A stretch of DNA of 64,000 nucleotides from Hepsetus odoe. Taxonomy: Eukaryota; Chordata; Actinopteri; Characiformes; Hepsetidae. The notes under the pieces are model-generated. The model did not search any database, was not told where the DNA came from, and saw only the letters and a program-made list of their open reading frames with translations. The stretch is taken from assembly GCA_017165825.1 (NCBI GenBank), contig CM029384.1:6888414-6952413 (forward strand), given 5' to 3'. This document shows, in pieces, positions 11,965-25,835 of this stretch. Position 1 is the first letter of the stretch. The number at the start of each line of letters is the position of its first letter. Made by a program: the position numbers and the translations under genes.

Positions 11965-12858
11965 CTATGTTCTCTTCCATTTGCGGAACTCGTCAGCCTC
12001 CTCCGCCAACATGGCATTAACATCACCCACAGCAATCAGCAACTGGGCCAGGTAATATGTTGTCATGACAATGTGCCTGCCATATTCCAGAGAATCAGCA
12101 ACATTAAATTGTTGCAGTGCAAGAGTGAGGTCAGAGGCCATGAAGACCAGGCCGCCCAGGGTGATCAGCGTGTGTTGTGTGCGTGCTCCCAGAGTGGCCA
12201 TGATAACAATAAGGAGAGTGTAACCCCCAACAGCTGGGATGAAGACATTGGGCTCTGGAGATTTCTGCAGGAAGGGCAGCAGGTATATGTAAGCTCCACC
12301 AGTAACTCCCCACTGCAGTAGGTAGAGAATGTAGATCCCAGAGGATGAATAAGAGTGAAAGGTGTAACGTGAGGAAAGGAAGGAAAGAGAGTACAGCAGG
12401 TGGGCCAGCGCAAAGCATCCCATTCCTATGGAGGGAAGAGAGAAGTATTGAGAGATAAAGAAAAAGAGAATGGAGATGGTGGTTAAAATTTGGACAAATG
12501 TTGAAAACTGGATATTGTATATTAAATTCAATTCATGCTTTTTACCATGGAGAAAAAGTTCTGGCCAAATGAGACAGATGTCTCCTCCCGCTGACAACAG
12601 CAGCCCTCCGGCTACACCCAGCAAGCTCTTCCCCCCATTGTAACTCAGCACCATCAGAGCCAATGAGAGCACAGGAGCAGACTTTATGCCAGCGGCCAGA
12701 AGAGAGGGAGTAGATTCTGGGATCCACAGGTAGAAATACAGTGCTGTGAAAACAATAAAAGGGAGGAGAGAAAGAAACAGGACACAGGACTGGAAAAAAA
12801 GAGAGATGAGGAAGAGAAAGAAAAAAATTGATGCTCTGTTTTCATAACTGGTCAGCAT
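11965..12858 (-). CDS. tmem86b: TMEM86-family lysoplasmalogenase
   Basis: Two coding segments are clear: 12546-12789 (upstream limit uncertain) and 11965-12425, joined in phase 1 across a 120-base intron (donor CCATG/GTAAAA, acceptor CTCCATAG/GA). The joined part gives about 234 aa of a multi-pass membrane protein of the YhhN/TMEM86 family, which cleaves the vinyl-ether bond of lysoplasmalogens in the ER membrane. Diagnostic stretches are LYFYLWIPE, GGDICLIWPELFLHG, GCFALAHLLYSLSF, SDLTLALQQF and HIVMTTYYLAQLLIAVGDV. The IWP and MTTYYLAQLL forms favour TMEM86B over TMEM86A, as does human TMEM86B lying in 19q13. The 5' end is unsettled: the frame stays open to an ATG at 12858, but CTTTTTTTCCAG ending at 12790 looks like an acceptor, so a separate first exon may exist upstream. 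Frames that read straight through the intron are artefacts. Confidence 0.88.
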   Translation of the reverse strand: MLTSYENRASIFFFLFLISLFFQSCVLFLSLLPFIVFTALYFYLWIPESTPSLLAAGIKSAPVLSLALMVLSYNGGKSLLGVAGGLLLSAGGDICLIWPELFLHGKKHELNLIYNIQFSTFVQILTTISILFFFISQYFSLPSIGMGCFALAHLLYSLSFLSSRYTFHSYSSSGIYILYLLQWGVTGGAYIYLLPFLQKSPEPNVFIPAVGGYTLLIVIMATLGARTQHTLITLGGLVFMASDLTLALQQFNVADSLEYGRHIVMTTYYLAQLLIAVGDVNAMLAEEADEFRKWKRT

Positions 12859-13619
12859 TAAGAAGTGTAGTCTCTAGGAGAGGTCCTCCCCAGGATTTTG
12901 TTCCACCTGCTGTTCATCTCTGCCTCTGAGGTTTTGAACTACAGAATCCTGGCAGTTGGAACAAAATCCAATGCTTCTCAAAGCGATCCTCAAGGACATG
13001 ATTTAGGTTGGAGAATAAAACCATTTCAGGGTCCCAGAAGACCAGTTTGAGAGTCACTTGTCAATTTTAAGTTAAACATAATAAAAAGCAAATACAAATG
13101 ACCACTGAATTACACACAAACACACATAATTGCTACGCTACTGTGCCAGCAATAGGACTTGAGGGTTTACATGAAGGTCGGTGAAAAAAAGGAGGTTTCT
13201 CTGTGTGAGTTTTGCCAGCCGTTACCGTGTTCCTGCGTTGTCTGCGATCATAGGCATTTGTGTCAAGGATATCCATCTTCCTGTTCTCTCCAACACAGCA
13301 AAAACAGAAGGTACGATTTGCACAGGGTCCTTGGTGCCTCTGAATGGCGGTATCAGTGCCACAGTGTATCTCACTGGCTGAACTTTAGACCAATATGAGT
13401 GATGTGTTATGTGTTTGATTGTTCAGTCATAAACACAGTACGGCTTCCCCCCTTTATCCCCCTGGATCATAGGACTTATGAACCAGTGATGACATTGTCA
13501 ATATGAGCAAAGGTTTCATGACCGAATAATGACATACTGATAAACCTTGTTGCAAATATGATGAAATGACCCTCTGCTGTCCTGTTTAGATTAAAATCAT
13601 TCTTTTTAGCTCCTTGAAC

Positions 13620-13700
13620 TTACAGTACTGTGCAAAAGTCTTGACCCACCCCTAATCAAGCAAGACTTTCTCAGGCATTATGAAAAAATAGAAACATCTC
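13620..13700. mobile_element. Tc1-type transposon end
   Basis: Contains TACAGTACTGTGCAAAAGTC, a terminal sequence of a common fish Tc1-like element. A related end is at about 59297-59345. Confidence 0.6.
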
Positions 13701-14154
13701 TGTTGAGACATGAATGGCAGTACTCCACTGGTCCTCACGAGGGCAGGAGATAAAAATCCTCCCCAGGATTTTGTTCCACCTGCAGTTCACCTCTGCCTCT
13801 AGTTTGAACTACAGAAGCCAAGCAGTTGGAAAAATCCTGGGAGGATTTCTGTTCTCTTGATCCACCTCTGGATCATAAACCAAGGGTTTGCATAAAACCC
13901 TTGCATAAACCTGACTCCAGGTTTAACATTTGCAACCTGATAGTGGGTTCAACTGGGAAAACATAATTCAACTTCTGAAATTACTTATAGCATCCAATCT
14001 TTCGAATCTGGCTGAAGCACTTAACTGAGGTCTCTGCAAATTTAGCTCAGGAAATGTGATTGAAAGCCAATGTGTAATGTACATGGATTCAAAAGTTAGA
14101 AAGGGAAAAATTGTTCAGAAAAGTAAATACACAAATAAATAAACCTAATAAGTA

Positions 14155-14328
14155 CATTTACAGCACTGAGCAGACACTCTTATCCAGAGCGACTTCCAAT
14201 TCCTGATTGCAGGTACAGTTCCCCTGGAGCAACTCAGGGTTAAGGGTCTTGCTCAGGAACCCAACGGTGGTTGTGCTGGAGGTGGGATTAGAACCTGCAT
14301 CCTCTTGGTCCATAGGCAAATTTTCTCT
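14155..14328 (-). repeat. tRNA-derived SINE (type B), partial
   Basis: Reverse-oriented copy: TTTACAGCACTGAGCAGACA-type tail complement first, then GCAACTCAGGGTTAAGGGTC and the B-box complement. Confidence 0.8.
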
Positions 14329-15135
14329 ACCTCATATACTGTGCAACATATAGAACTGCTGTGGAATCTTAATGCATCCAAAAAATCAAGCTGGGAAGTG
14401 AAGCTTGTGCTATTCTTCTCTTTTTGAGATCATTTAAGCGTAAAAAGATATTCTAACCGTCCACAGTGAAAGCTGTGAGCAACAGTAGAGCAGGTTATCA
14501 GTTTAGTGTTACACGCTGTCTGGTGTATAAGTCAATACAGAAGCGGTAATCATTAACACTATGAACTTTAGCCCTCCTTTCCCAGAATTGTCCTGGGTTC
14601 ATCAAGGCACAGCAGTGTGCTGAACAGGGAAATTGGAAGAGCTTCAGTAGAGAAAGACAGCGTGCCAGAGAAGCAGAAAAGGTAAGGATTTGAAAGATTG
14701 TGAAAAACCCATGAGCGTGGAGTAATGAGGACTGTAAGGTAGATAGGCCTAGTGGATGAAGAGGAGAGACAGATTACTGAAAAAGAGGAAGAGAGGAGGA
14801 GCTATGGCATGTAGGAGGAGAAAGAGGAGTCAACATCCTAAGAAAAACTCAATCATAGTTTGTTTTCAACCCAGTGCTGGAATTTTTCTAGTTTTTTTTC
14901 ATGTGTCATATATTAATTGCCACTATTATTGTTTTTGTCATTTTTTGCTTAATCTCTGGGTAATCATCTGAATAATCATTAGATAACTTGATTATTAATA
15001 TAATAGATAGTCCCAGCACTAAATTCCATGCATGTTAACAAAAATGATGCGTACCCACAACAAATCATCTTTGTCGGTCAGGAGAGAAATTGTTTTCTGT
15101 GTTTCATACAATTCGTTTTTTGTTTCTGTACAGAG

Positions 15136-18100
15136 ATGACCGACATTTCCTCCCCCATTAGAGTTGGCATTGTGGGCTATGGGCATTTAGGTGAGTCTAT
15201 AACAAAAATTATGGCTTGTGTTCAAACCATTTTTTCTTGAGTGTTGATTAATTTGTTAATGTCCAATAATTTAATTTTGTAGGAGGGAAAATGCCCCAGA
15301 ATTGATTGTTCCATAATCCTTCTCCTTGTGACCCACTGTGATGCACAATTTGCAACTATTTTCTACCACAACACACCTGATCCAGATCATTAAGGGCTCC
15401 ATGATAAAGTGATTAAGTGGATCAGCTGTGTTGAGGCAGAGGATGCTTTAAACTGGTCAGTGCTGTGGATCCCAACGACCAGGTTCAGGAAAGAAGCAGT
15501 TTAGGTTTACATTTTAAAAATGTGAACTATTTTAGGCCACCATTTATCTTCTATTTTTTTTTTTTAGGTCAGTTCCTGGTGGATCGCATCCAGAGAGAGG
15601 GCCTCTTGACAGGCCTCAGTTTGGCCTTTGTTTGGAACAGAAATGCAGACAAACTTAGCAGCTCAGTCCCAAAGGATCTGATTCTAACCAACCTCTCAGA
15701 TTTCACACAAAGGTGTGTATGCACATGGGCACACACATTCACTAGTTTGTATGCTGCATCTGATATTAGTCATAGTAATAATTATCCTTCCTATAAGGCC
15801 ATTTTGCTTGTTCCAGAAAAGCTGACCTGATAGTTGAAGTGTGTCATCCACAGATAGTGAAAGAATATGGGGTTCGATTCTTATCACATGCGAATTTCCT
15901 GGTAATGTTGCTTGACATTTGGTTCTTGTTATAAACATTACAAAGATTGTAATGAGAGGTGTGACGGAATACATACCATTGCTGAAATATTTTCCTCACC
16001 CTCAGGTGGGCAGTCCCTCGGCTCTTTCAGATCTTCAGCTGGATCAAGAGCTTCGTCTTAATGCAAAGAAACACGGAAACACACTTTATGTACCCAGTGG
16101 AGCATTATGGGGTGGCCAGGACATCCAGAGGTTAAATGACAGTGGTTCTCTAAAAGTAATACCTTGTGTTTATTGTCAAGATCAATTAAATTAATTGCAC
16201 TATATTTTGTAACTATTATTTCTCCAATATTATTTGGTCACTTTCACTTCACTTCATTTGTTTAAGTTGCAGTCTTCTAGTTATGGTGTTTTCAGCTGTT
16301 AGGTACTATTTTTACAGTGTAATGATACTCACATTGTCATGTTAGGAGTTAATCTGAGATTAATTTTGAGATTAACAGAGCTCAAATGATAGACTGATTT
16401 GGCTCAGATTGGTTTGCCTGTGCCAGCCTCCTTATCATAATTGATGGCAATCGCATTAAGCTAAAGTCCTTCTATCCCACTTCCCTCTGATGTACTCAGA
16501 CGTGTAGTTAATCACTAACAATGTTTTCAGTGAAAGTTTGGAAAGATTTGGGTGATAGTTCTGCATTTTCCTATTTTGGAACATGTGTCAAGATTTATAT
16601 ACCAGCTTTACTAATACCTAGAGAATGAAGGATAGTTTTGACATGGACATCGCTGTGAAATGTCAACAGTTTTCCAACTGATGTGTCTGATGTTTATTTG
16701 ACCCCATTACAGGCCCTCTCAATTCGTATGTCAAAGCACCCCTCCTGTTTCCGCCTGGCTGGGGGCTTGCTCTCTGATTGGTCAGAAAAAGAGGGCAGGA
16801 GGGTCTTGTTTCATGGCTCAGTGGCGGAACTTTGCCCCATCGCCCCAAACAATGTAAACACCATGGCAGCCGCTGCCATCGCTGCATCAACCCTGGGCTT
16901 CCATGGAGTCACTGGAGAAATAGTTTCAGATACTGGGTGAGTTTCTCAGGGAGAAAAAAAGGGTTTTATGTCCTCCTTCTGAAACCCACTGATATTTTCT
17001 CAGGAAAAAGTGACCACTGTTTGTCTTTATCTGACCACCATTGATATTTTTTTTTCAATCTTGAGGACTGTAATGTTTATCTTTTGGGTTTCTGCCAGTC
17101 TTGGAGCACAGGGAGGATGACCCCCAACTCCCCAAACTGTAGTGCAGCATTAAATCCATGCAGGTTTTCAATCATGAAAGAGTTACTTCACAAAGCAGGC
17201 TTTCTCTGTAGCTGGACTTCAGCTGAATATGAGGACTATCCAATGGGAATATGCCTTAATTCTCCTCTTATTGGAGAGGCCTCTATGATAGCCTTAAGAT
17301 ATGTGAATAACTGAGAAATCCTGCTTGGGGCATCACAGCTGGGGAAATATAAGAACAGAAATTTGGGAGGGAGTTGGTCCAGATGGATTTTATTAATGTG
17401 GAATGCCCTTTCACAAACCACTGATGTGTATGGTGGTAGAGAGTTAACTTGGTCATGTGACTACCATGAGTTTCATGGAATCAAAGTTGTCAATCACCCA
17501 TACAGTTGAATGCCATGGAATGCTTTTTCCAAACCCCAGATTTGCCTCAAGTCCACAAGCCACTGACACTTTAACCACAAACGTCTAAGAACTAAGCATT
17601 TCTAAATAACCCCTAAAAATCCAAGTGCACCAGCAATTCAATACCTACTACCTCACTTGCCTATATTACATTTTATTCATAGTAGCTAGGGGTGGTGGTC
17701 TAGTGGTAGGGTACTTGCCTAGGGATCAAATCCCAGGTTCAAGCCCCACCTCAAGTACTATCATCATGGGTTCCCTGAGCAAGACCCTTAACCTTGAGTT
17801 GCTCCGGGGCACTGTCCCTGTCATTAGGACGTGGAAGTCGTTCTGGATAAGAGTGTCTGCTAAATGCCATAGATGTAAATGTAGCTACCCAAAAAATCTC
17901 TACCCTACAGCCAATTTTTTTTTTTTTTACATTTTTTTTATAAAAAAAAACATTCCTTGCATCGTTGCACAGGCCTTGCACAGAAAAAATGGTAACTGAA
18001 ATGCTAAGTTACATTATCAGTAAGGTTGTAAAGGATGACTCTGGCTTGCTTTCATCACCCTGACAGTCTGGCCGATTACCACCTAGTGGAGGTTGAGGTG

Positions 18101-18317
18101 ACGGGCCGTGACGGCTTCTCAGTGAAAACAGTGAGACGCAACCCAGCTAAGCTAGGAGCAGTTACTGGCACTGCCACCTACAGTTCATTCTGGAGCAGCT
18201 TATGTGGTATGACTGCAAGAATCATATTAAGACTCTGCAAGAACATTGTCATTATGAGCTCTAATGAATTTTCTTTCAGTCTCCAAGGGCCATGGAGGGA
18301 GAATCTATCTATGCTGA
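15136..18317 (+). CDS. aspdh: Putative L-aspartate dehydrogenase domain protein
   Basis: Seven exons join in frame: 15136-15190, 15568-15712, 15817-15901, 16006-16155, 16713-16936, 18067-18206 and 18280-18317. Phases close exactly, giving 278 aa (human ASPDH is about 283). Exon 1 carries the Rossmann NAD(P)-binding loop GIVGYGHLG. Later landmarks are LAFVWNRNADKL, VEVCHPQIV, VGSPSALSD, YVPSGALWGGQDI, LCPIAPNNVNTMAAAA, NPAKLGAVTGTATYSSFW and the C-terminus GGRIYLC. The archaeal and bacterial family oxidises or forms L-aspartate with NAD(P); the vertebrate enzyme's true substrate is not settled. Human ASPDH lies close to POLD1 in 19q13.33, and pold1 is 18 kb away here. The start is the first ATG, three bases after a TTCTGTACAG acceptor, so an upstream non-coding exon is likely. 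A SINE (17690-17885) sits in the 1.1-kb intron 5. Confidence 0.95.
17690..17885 (+). repeat. tRNA-derived SINE (type B) in ASPDH intron 5
   Basis: GGTGGTCTAGTGGTAGGGTA head and GATAAGAGTGTCTGCTAAAT tail, followed by AT-rich sequence. Confidence 0.87.
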
Positions 18318-18561
18318 AGAACCATCCATGCAAATGGTGTGTGAAGGGACCTTGATGTCACTGATGTCATCAGATAATGAAAAGAGACCAAAATACTAAA
18401 AGGAAGATGGTAACAATTATATATTCTTTAATTTCTCTTCCACAGATTTGACACAAATAATCCCATATTGCATGTGCATACAGTACATCTATCTACTGTA
18501 TATCCGCTCTTGCACATAATTCTATCCACTATAGCTGTAGCAGGTCTAAAGATCTCAAATC

Positions 18562-18567
18562 AATAAA
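18562..18567 (+). terminator. Candidate polyadenylation signal of ASPDH
   Basis: AATAAA hexamer 245 bases after the ASPDH stop codon, in AT-rich sequence. Confidence 0.5.
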
Positions 18568-19208
18568 TATTCCAATGACTTTTTGCACCATATCATTATT
18601 TTGACAGATATTTAAACACTAAATGTTTTGGCGGGATAGCTACGTGTCCTATTTTGTCTTGATGGTCATAAAATAAGGGCAATGCCTGAGAATGTGTTCA
18701 ATATTGCCCAACACACTCCCATGCTGATTGGTAAAGTGTCTCACCTAGTTAAAAGCCCGATTTCTTAACTGACCCATCAGAAGTAAAGCACTGGAGTAAA
18801 GAGGCTGAAGAACATCTCATTTTCATCGATTAATTTCATTCGGTGCTTCAGCTAGCTGCCGTTAGCGCGGGTTTTGTTTTATTCCGTATTGACGGGGCCC
18901 GTCACAGTCTAAGTGAACACAAAGGTTGAAATTTAAATGTCTTGCTTGCACAACCTCTCATTCTACCAACACATCTATATATCTGTCTTAAAGATAACAC
19001 TATCTCCTCACAGCAACTGAAATTCTACAAAATACAATTTCTCACAAACATCTCTCTGTAAATATCTCTCCTCTGTAACTGAAAGACCCACAGACTGAGG
19101 AGACGTCAGGAGTGTGCTAGCAGGGTGCAGGTAGGAACGTCGCAAAAAGAGGTGAAGCAAGTGCATGCAAAACTGTTTGTGTGTGTCTATGTTTGTATAG
19201 TTTTTCTT

Positions 19209-22200
19209 TCAGTTTTTCTCAGGGAGGTCATCTGGTTCAACGGGTGGGCTCTTGTTCTTGTGTGGTAGACTGAAGGGCTGGCGAATGTTCATGCGGTCTT
19301 TCTCAGCCTCCAGCTCTTCATCATATCTTTCATCCTCGTCCTCAGCCTCGCTGTGATGAGGGGAGGAGTGGAGTGAGTGGGCAGGGGAGGGGGGCACAGA
19401 GGCAGGTCTGGGGTAGCGGAAGCCAGTGGTCTGTCGACGGAAGAGGGTCAAACAAGCAAATAATAAAAATCCCACTTAAAGTGATAAATGGATTTCGCAT
19501 CAAATCAAAGTATGCAGCTAAAAAGAAAGTTTATCACTTCACTGATATTACTCATTTTAGTGTTTTGATCCCATGGGGCCATGGACATTAACAAAGTAAC
19601 ATTTTTATTAGATTTTATATTAGGCAGGTGGTGGTATTATGGTTGATTCGTACATAGGAAGTTGCTACATTTACAATGAAATGCTTTCAAAAGAGCTTCT
19701 AAAAGCTCATACTGACACAAATAATATGAAGACTTACCGAGGTTGGATCATGGGGCTCATACACATATGTGTCTGGGAAGGCTTTTGACAGGGCCATATG
19801 GCGAGCAGATACATAATACTGAGGGGGGAAAAAAAGTAATTACTAAGCTAACATTTACTGGCTCTACTGGATAGTAAGAAAATAAAAACTTCTGTAAAAG
19901 AACCCTGGTATCAGCATCTATTAAGGTGGGGTTTGACTAGTCTGTAGGCTGCTAAGGCAATGATCTTGTAAGAGTGAGTTTATATAGAACTGACTCGGCC
20001 AAGGTATCTCCAGTCCAGCAGGTCACTGAGGCGCTCAGTGCGGTTCCTTTGGATGATGCGCTGTCTGCGGCTCTGCTGACAGAACTGGAAGAGGAAGGAG
20101 GTCAGCTGGTTACACGACTCGTCCACACTACGATACCGCCGGTCTAGAATATAGATTCCTGAAAGTGAGAGCAGATACATGAAGATAAGTGAAAAGATAT
20201 CTTAGGATAGACTTTTATAGAGAAAACAGAATGGAAATGCATTGCCAAAAAAAAGATTTCATAAGGCTTTACGATGGATCAGTCAAAACCAGTAACAATT
20301 TACCATACGCAGAGGGGTCAGCGATGTGTTCCTCCATGAAACAGCCAAACCCAGAGAGGTTAGTGGAGATCGAAGGAATCCCCATCACAGTGCACTCAGC
20401 TGAGAGTAAAAAGAAAACAACAAATGAATGAGTAATAATGCAGATATATAAAATAGGTTGTCATCTTCTCAGAGTATCTAATGGTGCTTCTTGCTTATAT
20501 TATGCAGCAAAATAATACAGATTTTAACAGAAGTGACCATTCAGTTCATATTAAGACAGGAACTCCTTTCACTTCGCATGTGTTTTACTAACCAGGTGTA
20601 TATCCCCAGGGTTCGTAGTAAGAGGGAAAGACCCCAAGGTGACATCCCCTAACAAATTCCTCATAGTCCATGGGCAGGAGAGGAGAGGTAGAAGACAAAA
20701 ACTCTGGATGGAAAATCACCTGAGACAAAGGCAATGCCCATTTAATACAGTACCTTGATACCAGATGGCAATATGTACATATTTATGCATGGGACCACAG
20801 CTGAATGACTTTTTTCACATCAATGTTAAGATCTCAATGTATTTGTTGGGGAAATGATTATGCTACGTTCTTCCTCTATCAATTAGTTGATAGTTACAAA
20901 CGTTCACACTCCCATGCAGTGATGCATGGACAGATCAACTAGCCATTCACTCACCACACATTTGGACAGCCAGAGTAAATCCAAGAGTCAGTAGTAAAAT
21001 CAGTAAATTAAAATCAGACTGACCCTCCACAGTCTCACAAAACCTTTAAACGCATCACTGACACAGTGATCAGCCTTATAATTAAATCCACTGAAAAGGG
21101 AAGCGTAGTAGTTTGCTGAGTATGGGGCAGCAAATTGAACCGTATCCAACACCTAAAGTACCTTTGGTAGCAGCTTTGAAGTATTAGGTATGTGGTAACC
21201 TCTTTCCAAAGTTTTTGAAATTAGGGTGTAAAATATTCAAACAATTAAATTAAGCAAATAAAAATGGCTACTATGTTGTAATTCCAATATCATTTTGAAC
21301 TATTGTTCCTTTTGTGCACTGTCTAAAGTGAGATGAGAGCTCAGTGACCATCACAGGTGGGCATCATCAGAGTCCTGGCACAAAAGCTTTTTATTGAGCC
21401 AGTATAACCCATTTAACAAAGATGTGGGGCACTAATGATGGATCAACGCATAACCAATTTTTTTTTTTTTTTTTAATACAGTTGTATTAATTGAATGTCT
21501 GAATGTTAGTTTTTGATTAAGTTAGTAGCCCATAGAACAGATACATCATCATGCCTGCAACTAAACAGAAAACACAAAGAATACCAATAGAATGAGCTTT
21601 GAGAACAAATGTGTTTTTTAAACCGTGATAATTAAAAGGCTCAAAGTGAAAGTGACTATTCTTGTCATTGTGAGAACACAGCACACCACAATGAAACTGG
21701 ACTTGCTAAAGGGTACCTCAGGCCAACCTACTGGTAAGGGGCTTGAACCCACAATCTTCCGATTCTGTAGCCAACTCCCTAACCACTAGGCCACCGCTAT
21801 AGATCTAGATAAATTAAGACATTTACACTGTGCACCCATTAAGGACCAGCCTAAAAAAAAAAATCTAAATGGTCCCTGGGAAAGTAACTTTCTCTGAATT
21901 GACAGCTATGCATTTTATATTTGTTTTCTTCAGGGCTCTGAATATTAGTCACAAACAAGAAAGAAAAAAAAAAGAATTTTCTGATCATTTTCTAGTATCA
22001 TATGTGCTCTTACCTTAACCCGGTCCTGAGAAGTGTTGAAAAGACCGATGCGGCGGATGCAGGTGAGGATGGGGTCGCTGCTGTCTTCCAGCATGTTGTG
22101 GGTGCAGACAGGGGGCAGGCATTGGCGTTGAGTGGCAAAAATGGCCCTTTTCATCATGGTAAAATCTTCTTTATCTAACATCTTAGACACTTCTGGCAGT

Positions 22201-25200
22201 TGCCCACTAAGCGAGAGTAAAAAATAGCTCATTTTTCCAGCAATCTGTTTTCATGATTACAGTCGTAATGATTTAACAGCCACTCCAAAGTTGTTGAGAC
22301 ACTCACACTAATAATGACTCGTAGAGCTTCTTCCCAAAGCGCTCTTTCACAGTCTGGGCTGTATCCCTGGTGATAAGGAAAGGACATGAGCATAGACAAT
22401 GCCAACATGCTGACAGCAGCTATAACTTGCCTCTGGTTACTACTTGCTGTTTCCAAACTTAGCTCCTTTTTGAAGATTCCCAGCTTAGACCAGTATTTTT
22501 TTTTTTTTTTATGTTTCAAATTGAGCAACTAACTCCCCCATCTTTATCAAGTAATTTGGCTATGACATATTACAAAAATTCTGCCCAACAGTTGTATAAT
22601 CCAAATAAGATCTTCTCAAATTTTTTATCACTTAATTTATCTGCTGCTACTGTGTAAGTAATAGTTTTGTAAGGGGGCCTTATCTGTAAACTGTAAATAA
22701 TCTCTCAGATTTGGGGTGTTTTGCAAACAGTTGGGACAGTATGGTGGATAAAACCTTTGCATGAATGAAGTTCCTGTCCAGGAACACCACTGCTTTACCA
22801 ATAAATGTCCAAATGCTACATTCTAAAGTAGTCACTCTGTTTAAGTATGGCAGCCTAATGTGTAAAGAGCATGATGGATTTTGTCAATCAACTAATGTCC
22901 TTATAGTTGAAGCTTCCATTAAAAGTGCTCCAATATTATTATAATAAAACCCTGGCCGTCCTTCAGGAGCAATAGCCCTCGGCACTGAGGTAGTCAGGTG
23001 TGTTGTGTGCTAAGTGGAGGTTAGCAGTCCTCACAGTGCCTCGTCATGGTTACCAGAGCTGTTTCCGTACGGCTTGGCCCTTCAGTGTCTCCACATTGAA
23101 GTTGTTGGTACGAGCAGGCATGATGAAGAATGCTATCACCGTAACATCACTGTGGTTTACCTGATGACCCACAAATGCACAAGTCAAGAAAAGCAGTTTT
23201 TAAAGCTTTCCTAAAGTACCACATGATTCACTTTTAATTCACTTAACTAACACGTACACAAAACATACAAAGACATACCCTCAATAAGTAGTTCAGCCTG
23301 GCCAGGGCTTCAAGGAAAATATCAGCTCCTTTATTTGAGAACTCATAGCGTCCAGCAATGAAGAGGAACACCGTCTTATCCAGATTAAAATCTAGATGCC
23401 TGTAAGAGAAGACCATTTTGTTAAGCGGATGCTTATGCTAAGATACATATACTGCGTTGCCAAAGAAAAAAAACACGACCTGGGCTTAACTAAGCAGCTA
23501 TCCTTTGAACAAATACTAGTGTTTAATATGTTCCAAGCAACAAATCATTTAATCCTATCTGATGCAGTGAGTAACTTCACATTTCTTAAACAACCATGTT
23601 GGTTGTCATGAATGTTGCTAATTGGAGATCACTTCAACATATCCATGCTTTCTGCTGTTCATGCTTTTATGATTTGATTATTCACCAAATGTTTAATAGT
23701 GAAAGTAAAACAATGTGCACAATGCTAAGAGAACTTAAATTCTCCCACAACAAAGCTGTGTACCTTGTAAACTTGTGTGAGACTAATGGAAAAGGCGTTA
23801 AATTGCATGGGAGCATCAACATTGGACTCTGCAACAATGTAATAATGCAGCCATCATTACAGATCTAAAAAAGATCAGCTGACAACCTAAATGTACTGAA
23901 TGTCCAGGTTTTTCCATCAGTGTTTTTTTTTTTTTTTTTTAATATATCCATGATGGCGCAAACATATTTCAAGATTACACTGCCCATATTCATCAGGCTC
24001 AAATTGTGACAGAAGGGATCAGGGAGCATGAGACATTATTTTCATATATGGCCACCACAGTTTAGGCCTCTTTTTATAAAGACACCTTTAGCACGTCTCA
24101 AGGATTTTCACAGTGGACTACCTGTCCTATTATACATACAAATCTTGGCAGAAAATTTGTACAGCTTGGGAAGGAAATACATTTTCTGACCCATAGAAGT
24201 GTCCTCTGGTAAATTCCTGAATGCGGGCTTTGCTCTGTGCATGGAGGTTCTGGAACTCATGCATAGCTGAGAATTTTTTCACGTTCAGACCGTTCGGGGT
24301 TACGACATCTGCATGGGACAAAATTCAGTTGCAACAAGAGGTCAGAGAATACATGCAGTGTTCCAACCACTGAGTATACATATCACACAGACAAACCTCC
24401 ACACACTCTTAATGTATAAATAACATGACTAACTACTATCGCTGCTTTTGCTGGAGGGAGAGAACGGGAAGTGTGCTTAATTTAGATAATTACGTTACTG
24501 TTTTACAACATGTTAATCTGTGGGTGTATTAAAAGAAGGGGGTTTAGAAGGTCACCTGGTTTTCTTTTGAGCAGATGCTCAGCCTCGATTGCCGTGATCT
24601 GAGACACAGTGGTAAAAACATGGGCACAGCGTGCTGCAGCCCGCTCCAAACAGTAACGATGATAGATCTGCCTATCGCCTGCCTCCTTATCTACATTAAA
24701 CTAGAAAGAGAGCAAGGGAGAGAGAAAATTCATATTTTGTGCCTCTTTGCGGAGTTGCTTTTCAAAAACATGCACTCACCTCTGCAAGGTTGTTGTAAAA
24801 GTCCACATTTCCAGCACACAGGTACCGTCCAAGCAGTGTGGCATGTGTGGTAAAAATGGTTGCTACAGGTAACTGTCTCTGCCGGCATAAAACCAAGCCC
24901 AAACCGGCCAACCACTCATGAAAATGAGCCAAGATGTGTGGAGGTTCCTCACACTGGGCAGCATACTGAAACCAAAAGCACAGTCAAATAGACACTCAAA
25001 ATTCATAAAAACAGATACTGAGCAGAGTACGGCAATCACACTTCACTCACAAACAAATATAATGATCTAACTGACCACACACACACACACACACGATCAT
25101 ACAAACTAACACACCCACCTCTCCCAGCAGCCAGGCAGTAAGAAAGCCAAAGAGGACAGCATCGTTAGCTTCACGGTCAAACCAGGGAACTCCAATAGCA

Positions 25201-25785
25201 CAGTTCTCCCACAGCTCACTCTTCCAGCGGTCCAGAGACCAGGCTGTGAAACCCACATCAAGCAGGATGACATACGGGGATCCCTCAATAAGCCAGCGTC
25301 CAAAATACACCTACACAAAAACACACACATATAAGCTATCGCTATTAACTTAAGTGATCTCTTCTGAATTTTAATGTGCTGTTGCATAATAGCTCTTCAT
25401 GTTCCCTGAAGGAAGTTTTTGACTCATTTCACTCTGGTCTCTGAGCAGTTTCAAAAGCAGAAGCAGTATTAAATGATCTCTACAGCAAAAAAAAAAAGAC
25501 AGCTGATGTCCAAAGAAGAGCTTTGGAATGTCCTTCAAGAAGCCTGAAGCACTATTCCTGAAGACAAACTTAACAGTCACATGTACAGGCATTAGGAATT
25601 CCTTTATATGTGGCCAAATTGTCTAAATTCCATTGCTGTTTTTGACTGGAGCGTTAGCATTTTATTTTAGGTCAATCTTAAATGTTCTCCCTAAAGTACT
25701 AAACCCAGTACTAGTTTTGGACCCGAGTAAAAATCTAATCAAGTTAACTCTATATAACCCATTATTTCAATGAATCCCTTTTACA

Positions 25786-25835
<50 letters not shown>

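Larger units (their letters stand above)
12859..15135. other. Spacer between TMEM86 and ASPDH
   Basis: No coding gene is supported. It contains two related repeat fragments (12878-12975 and 13750-13850, sharing CCTCCCCAGGATTTTGTTCC), a Tc1-family end at about 13620-13700, and a SINE at 14155. Bases 14581-14682 end in AGAAAAG/GTAAGG, a possible non-coding first exon of ASPDH. Confidence 0.6.

Noticed and set aside
13159..13398. A cysteine-rich 79-codon frame as a small gene
   Set aside because: No splice or promoter support and no family I recognise; left as spacer.
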